A stretch of DNA of 64,000 nucleotides. It comes from Antilocapra americana (Eukaryota; Chordata; Mammalia; Artiodactyla; Antilocapridae). Each line of letters starts with the position of its first letter. Position 1 is the first letter of the stretch. Below, in pieces: positions 1 through 11,876 of this stretch. Location of the stretch: contig ML660772.1 of assembly GCA_007570785.1 (NCBI GenBank), forward strand, positions 34,385,034-34,449,033. Direction: 5' to 3'. Made by a program: the position numbers and the translations under genes. The notes below the pieces were generated by a model that saw only the letters and a list, made by a program, of their open reading frames with translations, searched no databases and had not been told where the DNA came from.

Positions 1-510
1 TTGCTATAAGATCAAAAACAAACAAAAATTGGTAGAGGCTTTTTTTTTAATTGATGGCATGCTTAATATTAAAAAGAAAAATTTTCACTTAAAAAATACA
101 AGAATGCAGACAGCTAAATAGAAAATATTGAAATATTCAATTTTATTTAATTTAAAATTAACATTCAGAAAAGTGAGAAAATATATTAGTTACACTTATG
201 TTTGAGAGAAAATATTTTGAATAACTGATATTCTAATATTATGCAAACCTATTTTATAATTGAATAAATTCCAATCTTAACAGATAGACCATATCAGATG
301 AAACAGAATTGAATAGTGTGTAATCTACAAATGTCATGGGTAATACTTCACACTTCCAAGTTGGACGTATCAAGATCTTTAAGATCATAAGAACTTTCTA
401 TAGCATAAAATAAAATACTAAAATAAGATTAAAAATAGTGGGAGACAAACTGACCAGTGGTAACTGTAACTTTTATTGGAGTCAAGTTTGTATATTTCTT
501 AAATATTCTT
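1..510. other. AT-rich unique sequence
   Basis: No recognised repeat, gene or RNA. Rich in A and T with scattered stops in all frames. Confidence 0.5.
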
Positions 511-1006
511 GTGGTTGGTAGAATAATTGTCCCTCAAAGATGCTTACCTCCTAATCTATGGAACCCATGACTGTATTAGGTTACGAGGCAGAAATGAATT
601 AAGATTACAAAGGGAATTAAGGTTGTTAATCAACTGACCTCTAAAAAGGGAGATTGTGCTGGATTATCTGAGTGGAGCCACTGCAAAAATTGAGGTCCTG
701 AAAACATGGAAGAAGTCAGAAAATGGACCAAAATCAGAGAAAGATTTGATGATGCTATGCTGCTGGTTTTGAAGGTGGAGAAGAGTCAGAAGTCAAGGAA
801 TGTGGTAGCCTCTGGACTCTGGAAAAGGGAAGATAATGGATCATCTTTATAGCCTCCAGAAGGAATGTACCCTGCTGACATATTAATTTTAACCCAGTGA
901 TACTCATTTCAGATTTCTGACTTCTCTACCTACATAATAAATTTATATTGTTTAAGTCGCTAAATTTATGATAAATTGTTACAACAGCAACAGAAAACTG
1001 ATACAA
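511..1006 (+). mobile_element. Ancient MaLR/ERVL-like LTR (MLT1-type), solo
   Basis: The block reads like a degraded mammalian-wide MaLR-type LTR. The 5' part has the 'ccctcaaagatgcttacctcctaat' type opening, in the middle is a 'ctggattatctgagtgg' segment, and the 3' end has an AATAAA signal at about 936 followed by a 'ttgtttaagtcgctaaattt' type terminus and 'acaacagcaacagaaaactg'. These are family hallmarks recalled from mammalian genomes. The copy is diverged and has no visible internal region or second LTR. The exact subfamily is not assigned. Confidence 0.6.
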
Positions 1007-1797
1007 TTCAACTTCTTTATGCATTAATAAATCTTTCAAAGACTAGCTGGTATATTCCAAAAATTTATAGTGAAAAACATTTCAAATTGGTAAATTTGTG
1101 TATATAGAGGCATCCACTTTCTGTATTTGAACCAAATTTACTTGAGGTAAGATATTGTTTTTATGCTTAATTCATAACTTGCTACCTGTGCTCTCTTTCT
1201 ATATGAAAATCTAGTGAATAAGATATATTTTTTCAGGCTACTTCTCTTGGGAATATCTTAAATGGGTTACTGCTGTTTGAATTGTACATGAGCCCTTTAA
1301 AACAAGGTAAGAAGAGTGCGTGTAAGGAGCCATGATTTTGAGTTTTCACTATGAAATTTTAGTATTACTAAAGATTCAAATAATATTTTTAAATAATAGA
1401 AAACTTCACTTAGTTTAAAATTTCTAAACCAGAGAATTTACTATTCACCTAGGTTAATACTTTGGAGAGTTCAATAAATTACTTTAGGAAAGAATAAAAT
1501 GGTCAAAATTATATTTAAGAAAAATAAGAAATAGAAATATAGGAAACAGTTTGCACTTTCAGCCAAGATTACTCTGTAAGTTCATGCTTTTGGATACCCC
1601 CATGGTTCCAACCACATATAGATGATATATAAAGTTTTTTTAAAAAAAGACTCAACCTGGCTCAAAAATAAGACGCTATTCCCAACTGACCACACAAACA
1701 AAGGAAAGTAGGCAGAAACAATTAGCCTACTGAAGTCAAATTCCAAAAAAGCAAAGGTAGCTAGGATTCAGCTTTTGTAGAAAACAGATTAAAATGC
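1007..1797. other. Unique AT-rich sequence
   Basis: No repeat or gene recognised between the LTR remnant and the BovB element. Confidence 0.45.
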
Positions 1798-4700
1798 TGA
1801 TAAAACGTGGCCCACTGGAGAAAGGAATGGCAAATCATTTCAGTATCCTTGACTTGAGAACCCCATGAATAGCATGAAAAGACAAAAAGATATAACACTG
1901 AAAGGGGAACTCCCCATGTTTGTAGGGACCCAAAATGCTACTGGAGAAGAGCAGAGAAATAGCTCCAGAAGGAATGAAAAGTCTGAGCCTAAGTGGAAGC
2001 AATACCCACTTGTGGATGTGTCTGGTGGTGAAAGCAAAGTCTGATGCTGCAAGAAAACAGTATTTCATAGGAACCTGGAATGTTAGGTCCATGAATCGAG
2101 GTAAATTGGAAGTGGTCAAACAAGAGATGGCAAGGGTGAACATCAACATTTTGCGAATCAGTGAACTAAAATGGATAGGAATGGGCAAATTTAATTCAGA
2201 TGAATATTATATCTACTACTGTGGGCAAGAATCCCTTAGAAAAAATAGAGTTACCCTCATAGTCAACAAAAGAATCTGAAGCACAGTACTTGGGTGCAGT
2301 CTCAAAAAAAGTCAGAATGATCTTGGTTTATTTCCAAGGCAAACCACTCAATATGACAGTAATCCAAGTCTATGCCCCAACAATTAATGCCGAAGAAGCT
2401 CAACAGTTCCATGAGGACCAACAAGACCTTATAGAACTAACACCAAAAATAAATGTTCTTTTCATCATAGGGAACTGGAATGCAACAGTAGGAAGTCAAG
2501 AGATACCTGGAGTAACAGATAAGCTTGGCCTTGGAATACAAAATGAAACAGACAAAAGCTAACAGTTTGCCAAGAGAATGCACTGGTCTTAGCAAAACTA
2601 TCTTACAACAACACCAGAAATGACTCTGCACATTGACATCACCAGACAGTCAATACCAAAATCAGTATATTCTTTGCAGTTAAAGATGGAGAAGCTCTCT
2701 ACTGTCAGCAAAAATAAGACTAGAAGCTGACTGTGGCTCAGATCATGAACTCTTTATTGTCAAATTCAGACTTAAATTGATGAAAGTAGGGAAAATCAGT
2801 AGGCCATCCAAGCATGACCTAAAAAAAAAAAAAATCCCTTACGATTACACAGTGAAAGCAACAAATAGATTGAAGGGATTAGATCTGATGGACTTATGGA
2901 CAAAGGTTTGTAACATTGTACAGGAGGCAATAATCAAGACCATCCACAAGAAATGCAAAAAGGTAAAATGGTTGTCTGAGGAGGCCTTACAAATAGCTGT
3001 GAAAAGAAGAGAAGTATAAGGCAAAGGAGAAAAGGAAACATATATCCATCTGAATGCAGATTTCCAAAGAATAGCAAGGAAAGATCAGCGATCAGTGCAA
3101 AGAAATAGAGGAAAACAATAGAATAGGAAAGACTAGAAATCTCTTCAAGAAAATGAGAGATACCAAGGGAACATTTCATGCAAAGAGGGGCTCAATAAAG
3201 GACAGAAATGGTATGGACCTAACAGAAGCAGAAGGTATTAAGAAGTGGCAAGAATACACAGAACTGTACAAAAGAGATCTTCATGACCCACATAATCATG
3301 ATAGTGTGATCACTCACCTAGAGCCAGACATCCTGGAATGTGAAGTGAAGTGGACCTTAGGAAGCATCACTGCAAACAAAGCTAGTGGAGGTAATGGAAT
3401 TCAAGCTGAGCTATTTCAAATCCTAAAAGATGATGCGGTGAAAGTGCTACACTTAATATGCCAACAAATTTGGAAAATTCAGCATCTGTCACAGGACTGG
3501 AAAAGATCAGTTAGTTTTCATTCCCACACCAAAGAAGGGCAATGCCAAAGAATATTCAAAGTACCGCACAATTGCACTCACTTCATATGCTAGCAAGGTC
3601 ATGCTCACGATTCTCCAAGCCATGCTTCAATAGTAGTGAACCAAGAACTTCCAGAAATACAAACTGATTTTAGAAAAGGCAGAGGAATGAGAGATCACAT
3701 TGCCAACAAACATTAGATCATAGAAAAAGCAAAAAATTCCAGAAAAACATTACTTTCTGCTTCACTGACTTTGCTAAAATTTTGACTGTGTGGATCTCAA
3801 CAAACTGTGGAAAATTCTTAAAGAGATGGGAGTACCAGACCACCTCATCTGCCTCCTGAGAAACCTGTATGCAGGTCATGAAGCAACAGTTAGAATCAGA
3901 CCTGAAACAACTGACTGATTCCAAGTTGGGAAAGGAGTATGTCAAGGCCATATATTGTTATCCTGCTTATATAACTTACATGCAGAGTACATCATGTGAA
4001 ATTGCCTGGCTGAATCACAAGCTGGAATCAAGATTCCTGGGAGAAATATCAATAACCTCAGATATGCTGATGACACTACTCTTGTGGCAGAAAGTAAAGG
4101 ACAACTAAAAAGCCTCAATGAGGATGAAAGAGGAGAGGGAAAAGCTGGCTTAAAACTCAACATTCAAAAAATGAAGATCATGGCATCTGATCCCATTATT
4201 TCATGGCAAACAGATGAGGAAACAATGGAAATGGTAAAACGCTTTATTATCTTGGGTTCCAAAATCACTGCAGATGGTGACTGCAGCCATGAAATTAAAA
4301 GACACTTGCTTCTTGGAAGAAAAGCTATGACAAATCTAGACAGAGTATTAAAAAGCAGAGACATTATTCTGCCTACAAAAGTCCATATAGTGAAAGCGAT
4401 AGTCGTGTGTGGATATGAGAGTTGGACCATAAAGAAGTCTAAGCACTGAAGAATTGATGCTTTTGTACTGTTGTGTTGGAGAAGACTCTTGAGAGTCCCT
4501 TGGACTGCAAGGAGATCAAACCAGTCACTCCTAAAGGAAATCAACACTGAATATTCATTGGAAGGACTGATACTGAAGCCGAAGCTCCAGTACTTTGGCC
4601 AGCTGATGTGAAGAGCTGACTCATTGGAAAAGACCCCTGTTGCTGGGAACGGTTGAACACAAAAAGAAGGGGATGACAGAGAACATGACGGTTGGATGGT

Positions 4701-4835
4701 ATCACTGACTCAATGAACGTGAGTTTGAGCAAGCTCTGGGAAACGGTAAAGGACAGGGGAGCCTGGTATGTTGCAGTCCATGGGGTCGCAAGGAGCTGGA
4801 CACAATTGAGCAAATTAACAAAAACAACAATAATA
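1798..4835 (+). mobile_element. BovB (RTE-type LINE), near full length, broken
   Basis: A roughly 3.0 kb BovB copy in sense orientation, close to the usual length of about 3.2 kb. It begins in the 5' leader around 'ccactggagaaaggaatggc', runs through the apurinic-type endonuclease and reverse transcriptase regions, and ends with the 3' region 'ggacaggggagcctgg' and an (AAC)n-like tail 'aacaaaaacaacaat'. The ORF is broken by several frameshifts and stops, so the copy is dead. No clear target-site duplication was seen. It is diverged and therefore old. The Bov-A SINEs elsewhere in this window share its 3' end. Confidence 0.95.
1935..4449 (+). pseudogene. BovB endonuclease/reverse transcriptase remnant
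   Basis: The protein is preserved only in pieces: 1935-2276 and 2290-2559 (endonuclease), 2777-3016 (linker), 3153-3590 (start of RT) and 4084-4446 (RT C-terminal part). Visible motifs are GTWNVRSMN, ISELKW and YYCGQESL in the endonuclease. The usual GDWNA motif reads GNWNA (N codon at 2473-2475), which would remove a conserved acidic residue. The RT catalytic YADD box lies at 4063-4074, in a different frame from the longest local ORF. An intact protein would nick target DNA and prime cDNA synthesis from the nick. Frame breaks and the D-to-N change make this copy non-functional. Confidence 0.9.
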
Positions 4836-5302
4836 TGAGAATTTCTTGAAACCAGAGGATATTGTGATTCTACAGTGCTAATGATATAGAAACTGGAACT
4901 GTGTCTTATATAAAAATCAAAGCCTAGGGAGGCAACTGAAAACACCACACAGTATCACAAGAAAACTGGAAAAAACTGATTGGAGATTGGTATGCAAGAG
5001 CCCCAGTAGTACCTTTGTGCAGACAGTGTTTGATGATTTTTCCCTCTGAGTTCAATCTGGAGTTTATTCTAGGTACAGACCTCTGTATTTTAATGGTTCT
5101 TTTTCATGTAAAATTTAAGAGTTTGCTCTTTTCATCTTCTCAAGCTAATTTTTTTTAATGGATGTTATGAGATTTTTCACATCCTCAACTTATTTTTTTT
5201 AAAGTATGCTACAAATGGGAGAAAATATTTGCAAATAATGAGACCTTTTTCCTCTTTTAACTACCTAACAACTCTGTGGAGGTACAAATTGGACTTGAAA
5301 GT
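4836..5302. other. Unique sequence, T-rich
   Basis: No recognised element. Several short T runs. Confidence 0.4.
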
Positions 5303-5408
5303 GGAGAATAGCAACCCACTCCAGTGTTCTTGCCTGGAAAAAGGAGTCTGGTGGGCTACAGTCCGTGGGGTTGCAAATAGTTGGACACAACTTAATGACT
5401 GAGCAAGA
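5303..5408 (+). mobile_element. Bov-A SINE fragment
   Basis: Sense Bov-A unit: 'caacccactccagtgttctt', then 'ggtgggctacagtccgtggg' and the terminal 'gactgagcaagagc'. Only the BovB-derived monomer is present; there is no tRNA-like head. Mobilised in trans by BovB according to the accepted model. Confidence 0.85.
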
Positions 5409-5545
5409 GCAGAAGCACAAACTTATCAACAGTATAATATTTTGTGAAATATTTTAGTTCTTTGGCTTCCATTATTCTCAGTGTACAGATAAGAGTAACA
5501 GAGCAAACCACCCATTTTGTTATAAAGATCAAATCAGATAGTTGG

Positions 5546-5732
5546 TGGGACTCCCAGTGGTTCAGTGGGTAAGCCTTCACCTTCCAACGCAGGGGTTGTG
5601 GTTCAATTCCTAGTCAAGGAGCTAAGATCCCACATGCCTCATGGCCAGAAAACCAAAACAGAAAAACAGAAGCAATACTGTAACAAATTCAATAAAATGG
5701 TCCACATCAAAAAAATCTTTAAAAAAAAAAAA
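5546..5732 (+). mobile_element. CHR-2 tRNA-derived SINE
   Basis: The tRNA-Glu-like head 'gggactcccagtggttcagt' with B-box-like 'ggttcaattcc' is followed by the CHR-2 body ('gctaagatcccacatgcc') and the typical tail 'acaaattcaataaaatggt' plus an A-rich end (A12 at about 5721). CHR SINEs are restricted to cetartiodactyls, which supports the host assignment. Confidence 0.88.
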
Positions 5733-8179
5733 GAAGAAGACAATTTGTGGGAAATTATTTTTTTAACTACAAGGCATGCTACTAGGAATATTATCTCATT
5801 ACGTTTTAAAATTACCCTTAAGTAAAAAAAGTGGCCATAAGGATTTTTCTTTATAAAATTGTTCAACGAAACTTCTCATTTTCATACAGAATCAAGAATT
5901 TTATTCTCTTCTAGAATCTTATAGGTTGGTCACTGTTAACCATTATGTTCTGAATACCATTTGCTGCAAAAATGTCACGAAACCCTATTTTCTCCTTTTC
6001 TAGCATCTCAGATTGTCCATGTTTTATCTCTCAACTGTGTCTTTTAAATAGGTAATAGGAAGCAATGGCCATTTGGACTTGATGCAGCAGAATTGTACTG
6101 TAGAGTAAAGGCCTACCACACTCGTTCCTCACAGACCAAAACAAAGAACTCCTAGAGATCAGCCTCCCTTTCAGGGTATGTCCACTTAAATGTGGCAAAA
6201 GGCCAATGGAAAAAAAAATATCCATTTTAAAAAAGGAAAGTTTCACTTGATCTAGCTTTGAACCCAAGAATGTGTGGCAGTGTGTATAAATTGTGCCTAA
6301 GGTGGGGAATTTTTAAGTTGAAGCTCTAAGTATTCCCCTTCCCAAAGATCTGCACCTTCCTGTTATTTTGAGAGTCATCTGGGTAGATATGGTGTATTAC
6401 TTCTCTGGAACTTAGTGATCTAGGTTTTCTACCTTTTAATATTTATGATGCTATATAAAGGCTCTGTGTACTTGACATTTCCAGGGCCAATTTTTGCAAA
6501 TGGTCTTAACCTAGCCTCTAAATTTGCAAACACAAATTATTTGGGCAAATATTTCTGGTAGTTAGATAAAAATGCATTGTTTGAGGATATTATCTGAGGC
6601 ACACAATTTTAGAGACCATGCTGGAAGTAAGTAGTGTAGCCCCGCCAAATTCTTGAAAACCTGGAAGTTCACTTATATCCACAAACTTTTTATCTAAGAA
6701 AGAAAAAAGCAGAATAGAATTGTGAAATATTTTATATTTCATACCAGATGATCTAAAATTTTCACTCATCATTATCATTTGCAATTAACTTCATAAAAGG
6801 AGACTGGTAGCATAGCATCTTCTATTTTATTCCTGGGGGTTTCACTCTTTCATCTCATCTTCCTCATTATAGACAGTGCAGTAAAATGCCAAAAACTAGC
6901 CAAGAGATTTACAGGGATCAATTAAGTAGAAGGGGATGCATTCCTCCTCCCAGATGCTTGAATGAAGGGCTCAGGGGAACACTCTTTCTATGATCAACTA
7001 GCCAAGGGTCTAATTGTCTCTTTCATTTCACCCATTACAACATTAGCTTAATACAATCAGAAGCCTTTTCTCCAAATTCTGGTAATAAAATTAATATAAA
7101 ATGGAATTTTCTGATCCACATTTAATTTGTGATTTTCCTTTATTGTGTTTTTAAAAATCTTTGCTAAAGCTCCATGAGTGGGCTGCCCAAAGTGTTAAGT
7201 GCTTGATTGACTGACTATTTTACAACTAGTGCTTACGATTTCTTCTTGTTAAGACTGAGTAGCTTTTAAAGTAAAAACAATAGGCTGAAAGAAAAAGTCT
7301 TTGATTCACTTATTTCATATAGAAAATTGGAGAGAAAAGATGTCATAAAGCCAGTGATTTTAACAGTATATGCATTTTTTGCATCATATGCTGGCAGTCA
7401 TAAATTGAAACAATGCAATGCAAAAGGGAAAATACAAAGATACATTGAAGAATTTTAATTATGCAGCAGGTGATATTAATCTTTTCTTAGTTCTTATGAG
7501 TTTTTAAATATATAATTAAATAGAGGATTGTAACTCCCGTGTATATTTTATGAAACTGGCAATTAGTTCCTACGTAAAGCACCAGGTGCTACTTTCTCTG
7601 TTACAGTCTTTATATTGTTTATATTTTCCCTCTTAGATCAATTGAGTATCTTTACAGTTATAAAAATTTTAGATTACTTTTCCAAAAGTTTGTTGATATC
7701 CTTTGTCATATATTTATATTCCACATACAGCTTTCTGAAGTTATTTCCTGTTTTATTTACTCTTGGTTGATATTTGACAAAAAAAAAACATAGTAAAATT
7801 CTTATTTTAATCTTCATGGAACCAATAAAACCTATCAGCTGCATCCTGTTCTTAGTGGGTTAGTTTTAAACAATTATGCAGTATCTAAGGAGATAGAGAC
7901 ACCATAAAACTTTTAATGAAAATAATCAAGACAAAAATTTTGCAGCTTTGAGTAAGATAGGCTTCTGACTTAAACATGCTTTTCAAAAGTCAGTCCTTTG
8001 AAAAAAATTCAATTACCTGATATGGATAGCAATGTAGAACTAAACAATCATATATAATACAACCTGGGCCATTGGTTTATAAAGCTTTATATATTTGATA
8101 CATCCACCCAAAGTTTGCTATTCAGCAATGCATAAAACATAAGAGAGATTAACAGATTAAATAAATTACCCTGCTATTG
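5733..8179. other. Unique AT-rich sequence
   Basis: About 2.4 kb without a recognisable repeat or gene. Open frames are all under 80 codons and show no family signature. Confidence 0.45.
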
Positions 8180-8290
8180 GTTGACCATTTCTATTTCTTG
8201 GTCACTCATCTCCAAATTGTAAGTTCTCTAAGAAGGACATTCAAATGGCAAGACCTGTCTTGTTTCTACATACTGTTACATGAATGATAA
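8180..8290 (+). mobile_element. Possible L2 3'-end scrap
   Basis: 'attgtaagttctctaagaag' followed by 'gacctgtcttgtttc' resembles the L2 3' region that normally reads 'tgtaagctc...gcagggac...gtctgttttg'. Short and diverged; could be chance. Confidence 0.35.
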
Positions 8291-9164
8291 CTTCTAATGT
8301 GGTGGTGGCTAAAGAAAACTTTGGTACAACTGTTACCTATTAAGTTCTAGTCTCATAAATGGGTCTTAAAAATTCCTTGGGCAAGTGGGAGAGCTGACCA
8401 TAACAAGCTGGGTCTAAATTCCATATCATTTTATACAGCAAACTTTCCACTAATGCAAAATAACATTATTGGGCTGCACTCCTCAGTTCTGCAGGCTTGT
8501 AACTGCCCAGCAGCAAAACCAAAGAAAGAACCCAGAAGCAGTGACAGAGACATCAAAGACTTTTTGGATAAGGATTCTTACGAGTCAGAAGCAAAAATCC
8601 TGGATAGACGATGTTTGGCAAAGAGCAGGCAGGATGCAATCTTGTTACTTGGAAGAGAAGGAGGCTATAGTTTACATGGAGAATTGACATTAGGTTGGCT
8701 CATCAGTTACCAGGGAAACCAGCAACTGGGGTGGGGGCAAGCACCAGAGGCAGTTCTGATTAAGCCCTGTAATTAGGAGAATTGGATATTCATGTGAGTG
8801 AAGCAGGTCCTGGTTGAGCAGAAGGTGGATGGACAGAAAACAAGAGAATAGACATCTTGAGTGGGCTGACCATACAAACATCCATGAAGAAACTGAGCCA
8901 GCAGACAAGAATAGGAATCAATAAGTATAGCTGAGTATAATGTATTTTTAGAGTCATTCAAAGAGCTACTTTTAGACTCATGCTGAGAGTGTCTTTAAAA
9001 TGCTTTTTTGAGGATTTGTGATTAATTTTAGCCTGGGGAGACTGGTTTAGAGCTTCAAATTTAGGTGATACCGCTGAGCTCTTGAAATTGACTAAGGGAA
9101 ATTGTTGAATGTTTGGCCTAGAAACAGAAGCCTGTTACATAAAGAGAGGCCACAGCACTGAGAC
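8291..9164. other. Unrecognised sequence with a 107-codon frame
   Basis: This stretch is slightly richer in G and C than its neighbours and holds two overlapping open frames (8453-8776 and 8469-8687, +). Neither shows a known domain, and an overlapping frame on the other strand is equally long. No splice or promoter signal argues for a gene. It may be an old LTR or lncRNA exon that I cannot name. Confidence 0.3.
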
Positions 9165-9382
9165 AACATTGCAGAAAGAAAAGTGCAAGTGTCTCAGTCC
9201 TGCCCAACTCTTTGTGACCCCATGGACTATACAGTCCATGGAATTCTCCAGACCAGAATATTAGAGTGGGTAGCCTTTTCCTTCTCCAGGGGATCTTACC
9301 AACCCAGAAATCAAACCCAGGTCACCCACATTGCAAGCAAATTCTTTACCATCTGAGCTACAAGGGAAGCCAAACATTGCAG
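9165..9382 (-). mobile_element. Bov-tA SINE with 10-bp target-site duplication
   Basis: Antisense Bov-tA. Read on the minus strand it starts with the tRNA-like head (complement of 'tgagctacaagggaagcc'), then the Bov-A unit, and ends at 'aaagaaaagtgcaagtgtct'. The body is 9175-9372. A perfect TSD 'aacattgcag' flanks it at 9165-9174 and 9373-9382, which shows a clean retroposition event. Confidence 0.93.
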
Positions 9383-9883
9383 GAGGCAAAACCAAAGAGA
9401 TGAGTCTGCACCTGAGTTCAGCACACATAGTGGAAAAGGACTGGGTAAATTATGAACTTGCACCAAAATCAGGTTGATGAATGAAAGAGAGTGATTGATA
9501 AGCAAAAGTGGGGGCTAAAATCACATTAGTAATCACATTAGTCTCTTAGTAAGTGAGGGAGGGAAATGTGATTCTTCTTAGGAAAAACTTATGTAAAAGT
9601 ATAACTCCATGCTTATTTTTAAACAGCACCCATCCGGAGGAGGCAATTCCTGATTGCTCCTTGGCTGCCATGCTTTCTTTCTTTGATGTTTGCCCTGCCA
9701 ATGAAGGCTTTCTGGCATTCACCTATTCTGGATCCCAGTCACCTTGCCACCTGCCTTTATTGTTCTATTCGCATTTACATTTGTCTTTGATGCCTCCTTC
9801 TTTCCCTTGCTTATTCCTCCTTTTCCTTCTAAAGCATCTCGTCTGTTCATATTTCCTTATATCTTTGCCTTATCAATAGCTGT
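9383..9883. other. Unique pyrimidine-rich sequence
   Basis: Contains an open frame (9553-9879, +) of low-complexity hydrophobic codons. No recognised product. Confidence 0.4.
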
Positions 9884-10002
9884 GTTTGGCCCTTATCCTG
9901 AGTTCTATAATGGTCATTTCACTGTGTCTTTATTTCTTTGGTTTGGCCCTTATCCTGGGTTCTATAATGGTCATTTCACTGTGTCTTTATTTCTTTGGTT
10001 TG
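9884..10002 (+). repeat. 57-bp tandem duplication
   Basis: Two adjacent 57-bp units, 9884-9940 and 9941-9997, differ at one base (A at 9901, G at 9958). A 5-bp start of a third unit ('gtttg') follows. The period is a multiple of three, so the overlapping open frame gains an in-frame 19-residue repeat, but no gene is supported here. Confidence 0.97.
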
Positions 10003-10154
10003 AAAAATCACCCTGTTAAAGTTGCGTAGAGTGGACACACATACAGTTGTCAAAGGAAATTTTTTTTCTATTAATTTTGTACACTATTCCAAGGTAGTCT
10101 TTTAGAAGAAGAACACTTTTTTATTAATTTTGCACATCTAGGAAAAAATAGATA

Positions 10155-10770
10155 AAAAGTTAATAAATTAAAGGAGGTAAAAAGTAGAATAACTGGAACT
10201 GCCATCCATTGCTGATGGCACAAAGTCTTTGTAAAATGGCACCACTACTTTTGGTGCATGAGAGGCTTTAGTAAAGTTTACTCTATTCTTTCTCTATGAT
10301 ATAGCAACTCCATTACTATTAGACCTCCCTGAGGAATGAGTGCTTACATCTACAAATTTATTTTACAAGAATATCCATAGAGACTCTATTCATCATATCA
10401 AAAACCTGGCCATGGTGTAAACATCTACCAATAGGAGAATGAATTAACCACATATACACACAGGGAAATGGGTGAATCTCAACACAAATGTATTCAGTGA
10501 AAGAAGACAGGCATAAATGAGTACATGTGGTTTATTTCCATTTGTATGAAGTCAAAAAATAGGCAAAAACTAACCAACAGTGATTGAAATCAGGATAGAA
10601 CCCCCTCTAAGGGGGAGGATCATTATCTGGGAAGGAGTATGAAGTAATTTACTGGGGAAAGAAAATAAACTAGTTTGCTCTGAATGATGGTTACTTGAGT
10701 ATAAACCTAACGTAATTTTTCAAGCTATACACTTAGGACTTACTCATTTTACTATTAAACCTTATTTTAA
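10155..10770 (+). mobile_element. Old L1 3' end (L1M-type)
   Basis: Sense, 5'-truncated ancient L1. Recognisable stretches include the ORF2 end and 3' UTR: 'gccatccattgctgatggca', 'gaatgaattaaccacatata', 'gggtgaatctcaacacaaat', 'gaaagaagacaggcataaat' and 'tgtatgaagtc'. The terminal part 'acttaggacttactcatttt' matches the usual '...cacttaagatctgtgcatttta'. No intact ORF, heavily diverged, no TSD seen. Confidence 0.8.
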
Positions 10771-10804
10771 AAGAAAAGGGAAGAGGTAAAAGGTTTGATG
10801 AGAA

Positions 10805-10925
10805 GAACACAGGCTTGGAAATAAGAAAAAGCTGGATTCAGAATCATAGCTTGAGTTTGGTAATTCTATGATTTGGGGCAACTTCTGTAAAATAGGAAAG
10901 CATCACCTATCTCACAGATGTGTTA
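10805..10925 (-). mobile_element. MIR SINE
   Basis: Antisense MIR features on the plus strand: 'gctggattcagaatcatagc', 'atttggggcaact', 'tgtaaaatagg' and 'cacctatctcacagatgtgt'. Ancient mammalian-wide SINE, diverged. Confidence 0.6.
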
Positions 10926-11040
10926 ACCACATGTAATTATTTAGTGATAGTCAATCAAGAAATAGTAGTTCCTTTTATGACCCCTTCATTCCTGTTTTGA
11001 CTTATTAGCAGTGACAAGATCCCTAACAAATATTCTTTCT

Positions 11041-11093
11041 ACTATGCCTCCAGATAAATTTGTATGTACATTAAATCTGAGGAGCACTGCTCT
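11041..11093 (+). mobile_element. MER5-like hAT remnant (short)
   Basis: 'gtatgtacattaaatctgag' followed by 'gagcactgctctag' resembles one end of MER5-type non-autonomous hAT elements. Very short. Confidence 0.35.
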
Positions 11094-11789
11094 AGAAAAT
11101 TCCCAGGGTATATCAACACATTCCAGGCTCTCATAAATTATGCTTTAAAGCAATCTATTTTAGTACTGCTTGAAACTACATCTCCCAATCTTATTAGATC
11201 AAAGAACTGCCCACCCCCAACATGTTTTTTGGAATGGAAAGACATAACCATTATCTCACCACAAGATTTTGTTCTAAAGAAAACACTTTGAGAAACATAT
11301 ACATGTACACATCTCCCAGTTATAAAGAAAAATTTGGGGGTACCCTCTGGTACATTCCAGAAATGTTGAACTCAAGATTAGTTTTTAGGATAAATCTGCA
11401 GCTCTTAGAAACAATTAATTTGTTGCTTCAACCCTATTAATATATATGTGCATGGACAAATAACCTAAGTATATGATTCTCAAATGAGAGTGAAGGGCAC
11501 ATCAGCATCATGCAGAAAGCTCTATAAAAATACACATTGATATGTCATTCAGATGCTACTTTGAATAAACAAGAATGGCCATGCAATCTGTAGGAACTGT
11601 TTAAAATATTGTCCGTGCTCCCACCCCACATTCTGTGTGTTCTAAAAGATATTGTCTAGTCTAATATGCACCCTGACCCAGGTGAGAACTATTAGTTTAA
11701 ATAAATGCATCTCAGCTCTGAATGTCTGTTATTATAACTCAGGCTTGAAAACGTCAGTTCCAAACCCCTCCCCCAAAGACTGACTTAAC
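11094..11789. other. Unique sequence
   Basis: No confident element; a few phrases vaguely resemble MER5 ends. Confidence 0.35.
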
Positions 11790-11876
11790 TGGCCTGGGTT
11801 TAGATTTGGAGACTGGCATGCATTAAAGCTTTCCAGGTGATCTTAATGTGCAGCATGAGTTGAGAACAACTAGTCT
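11790..11876 (+). mobile_element. MER5-like hAT remnant
   Basis: 'ggcctgggtttagatttgga', then 'ttccaggtgatcttaatgtg' and 'agttgagaacaactag' match the usual 3' end of MER5-type elements (ccaggtgattctaatgtg...gttgagaaccact). Diverged and truncated. Confidence 0.5.

Noticed and set aside
5546..5640. tRNA-like sequences in SINE heads (also 22549, 44760-44831, 52573)
   Set aside because: They carry B-box-like motifs but do not fold as complete tRNAs and sit at the start of CHR/Bov-tA SINEs.
8453..8776. 107-codon frame, possible exon
   Set aside because: Overlapping frames of similar length on both strands, no family signature.
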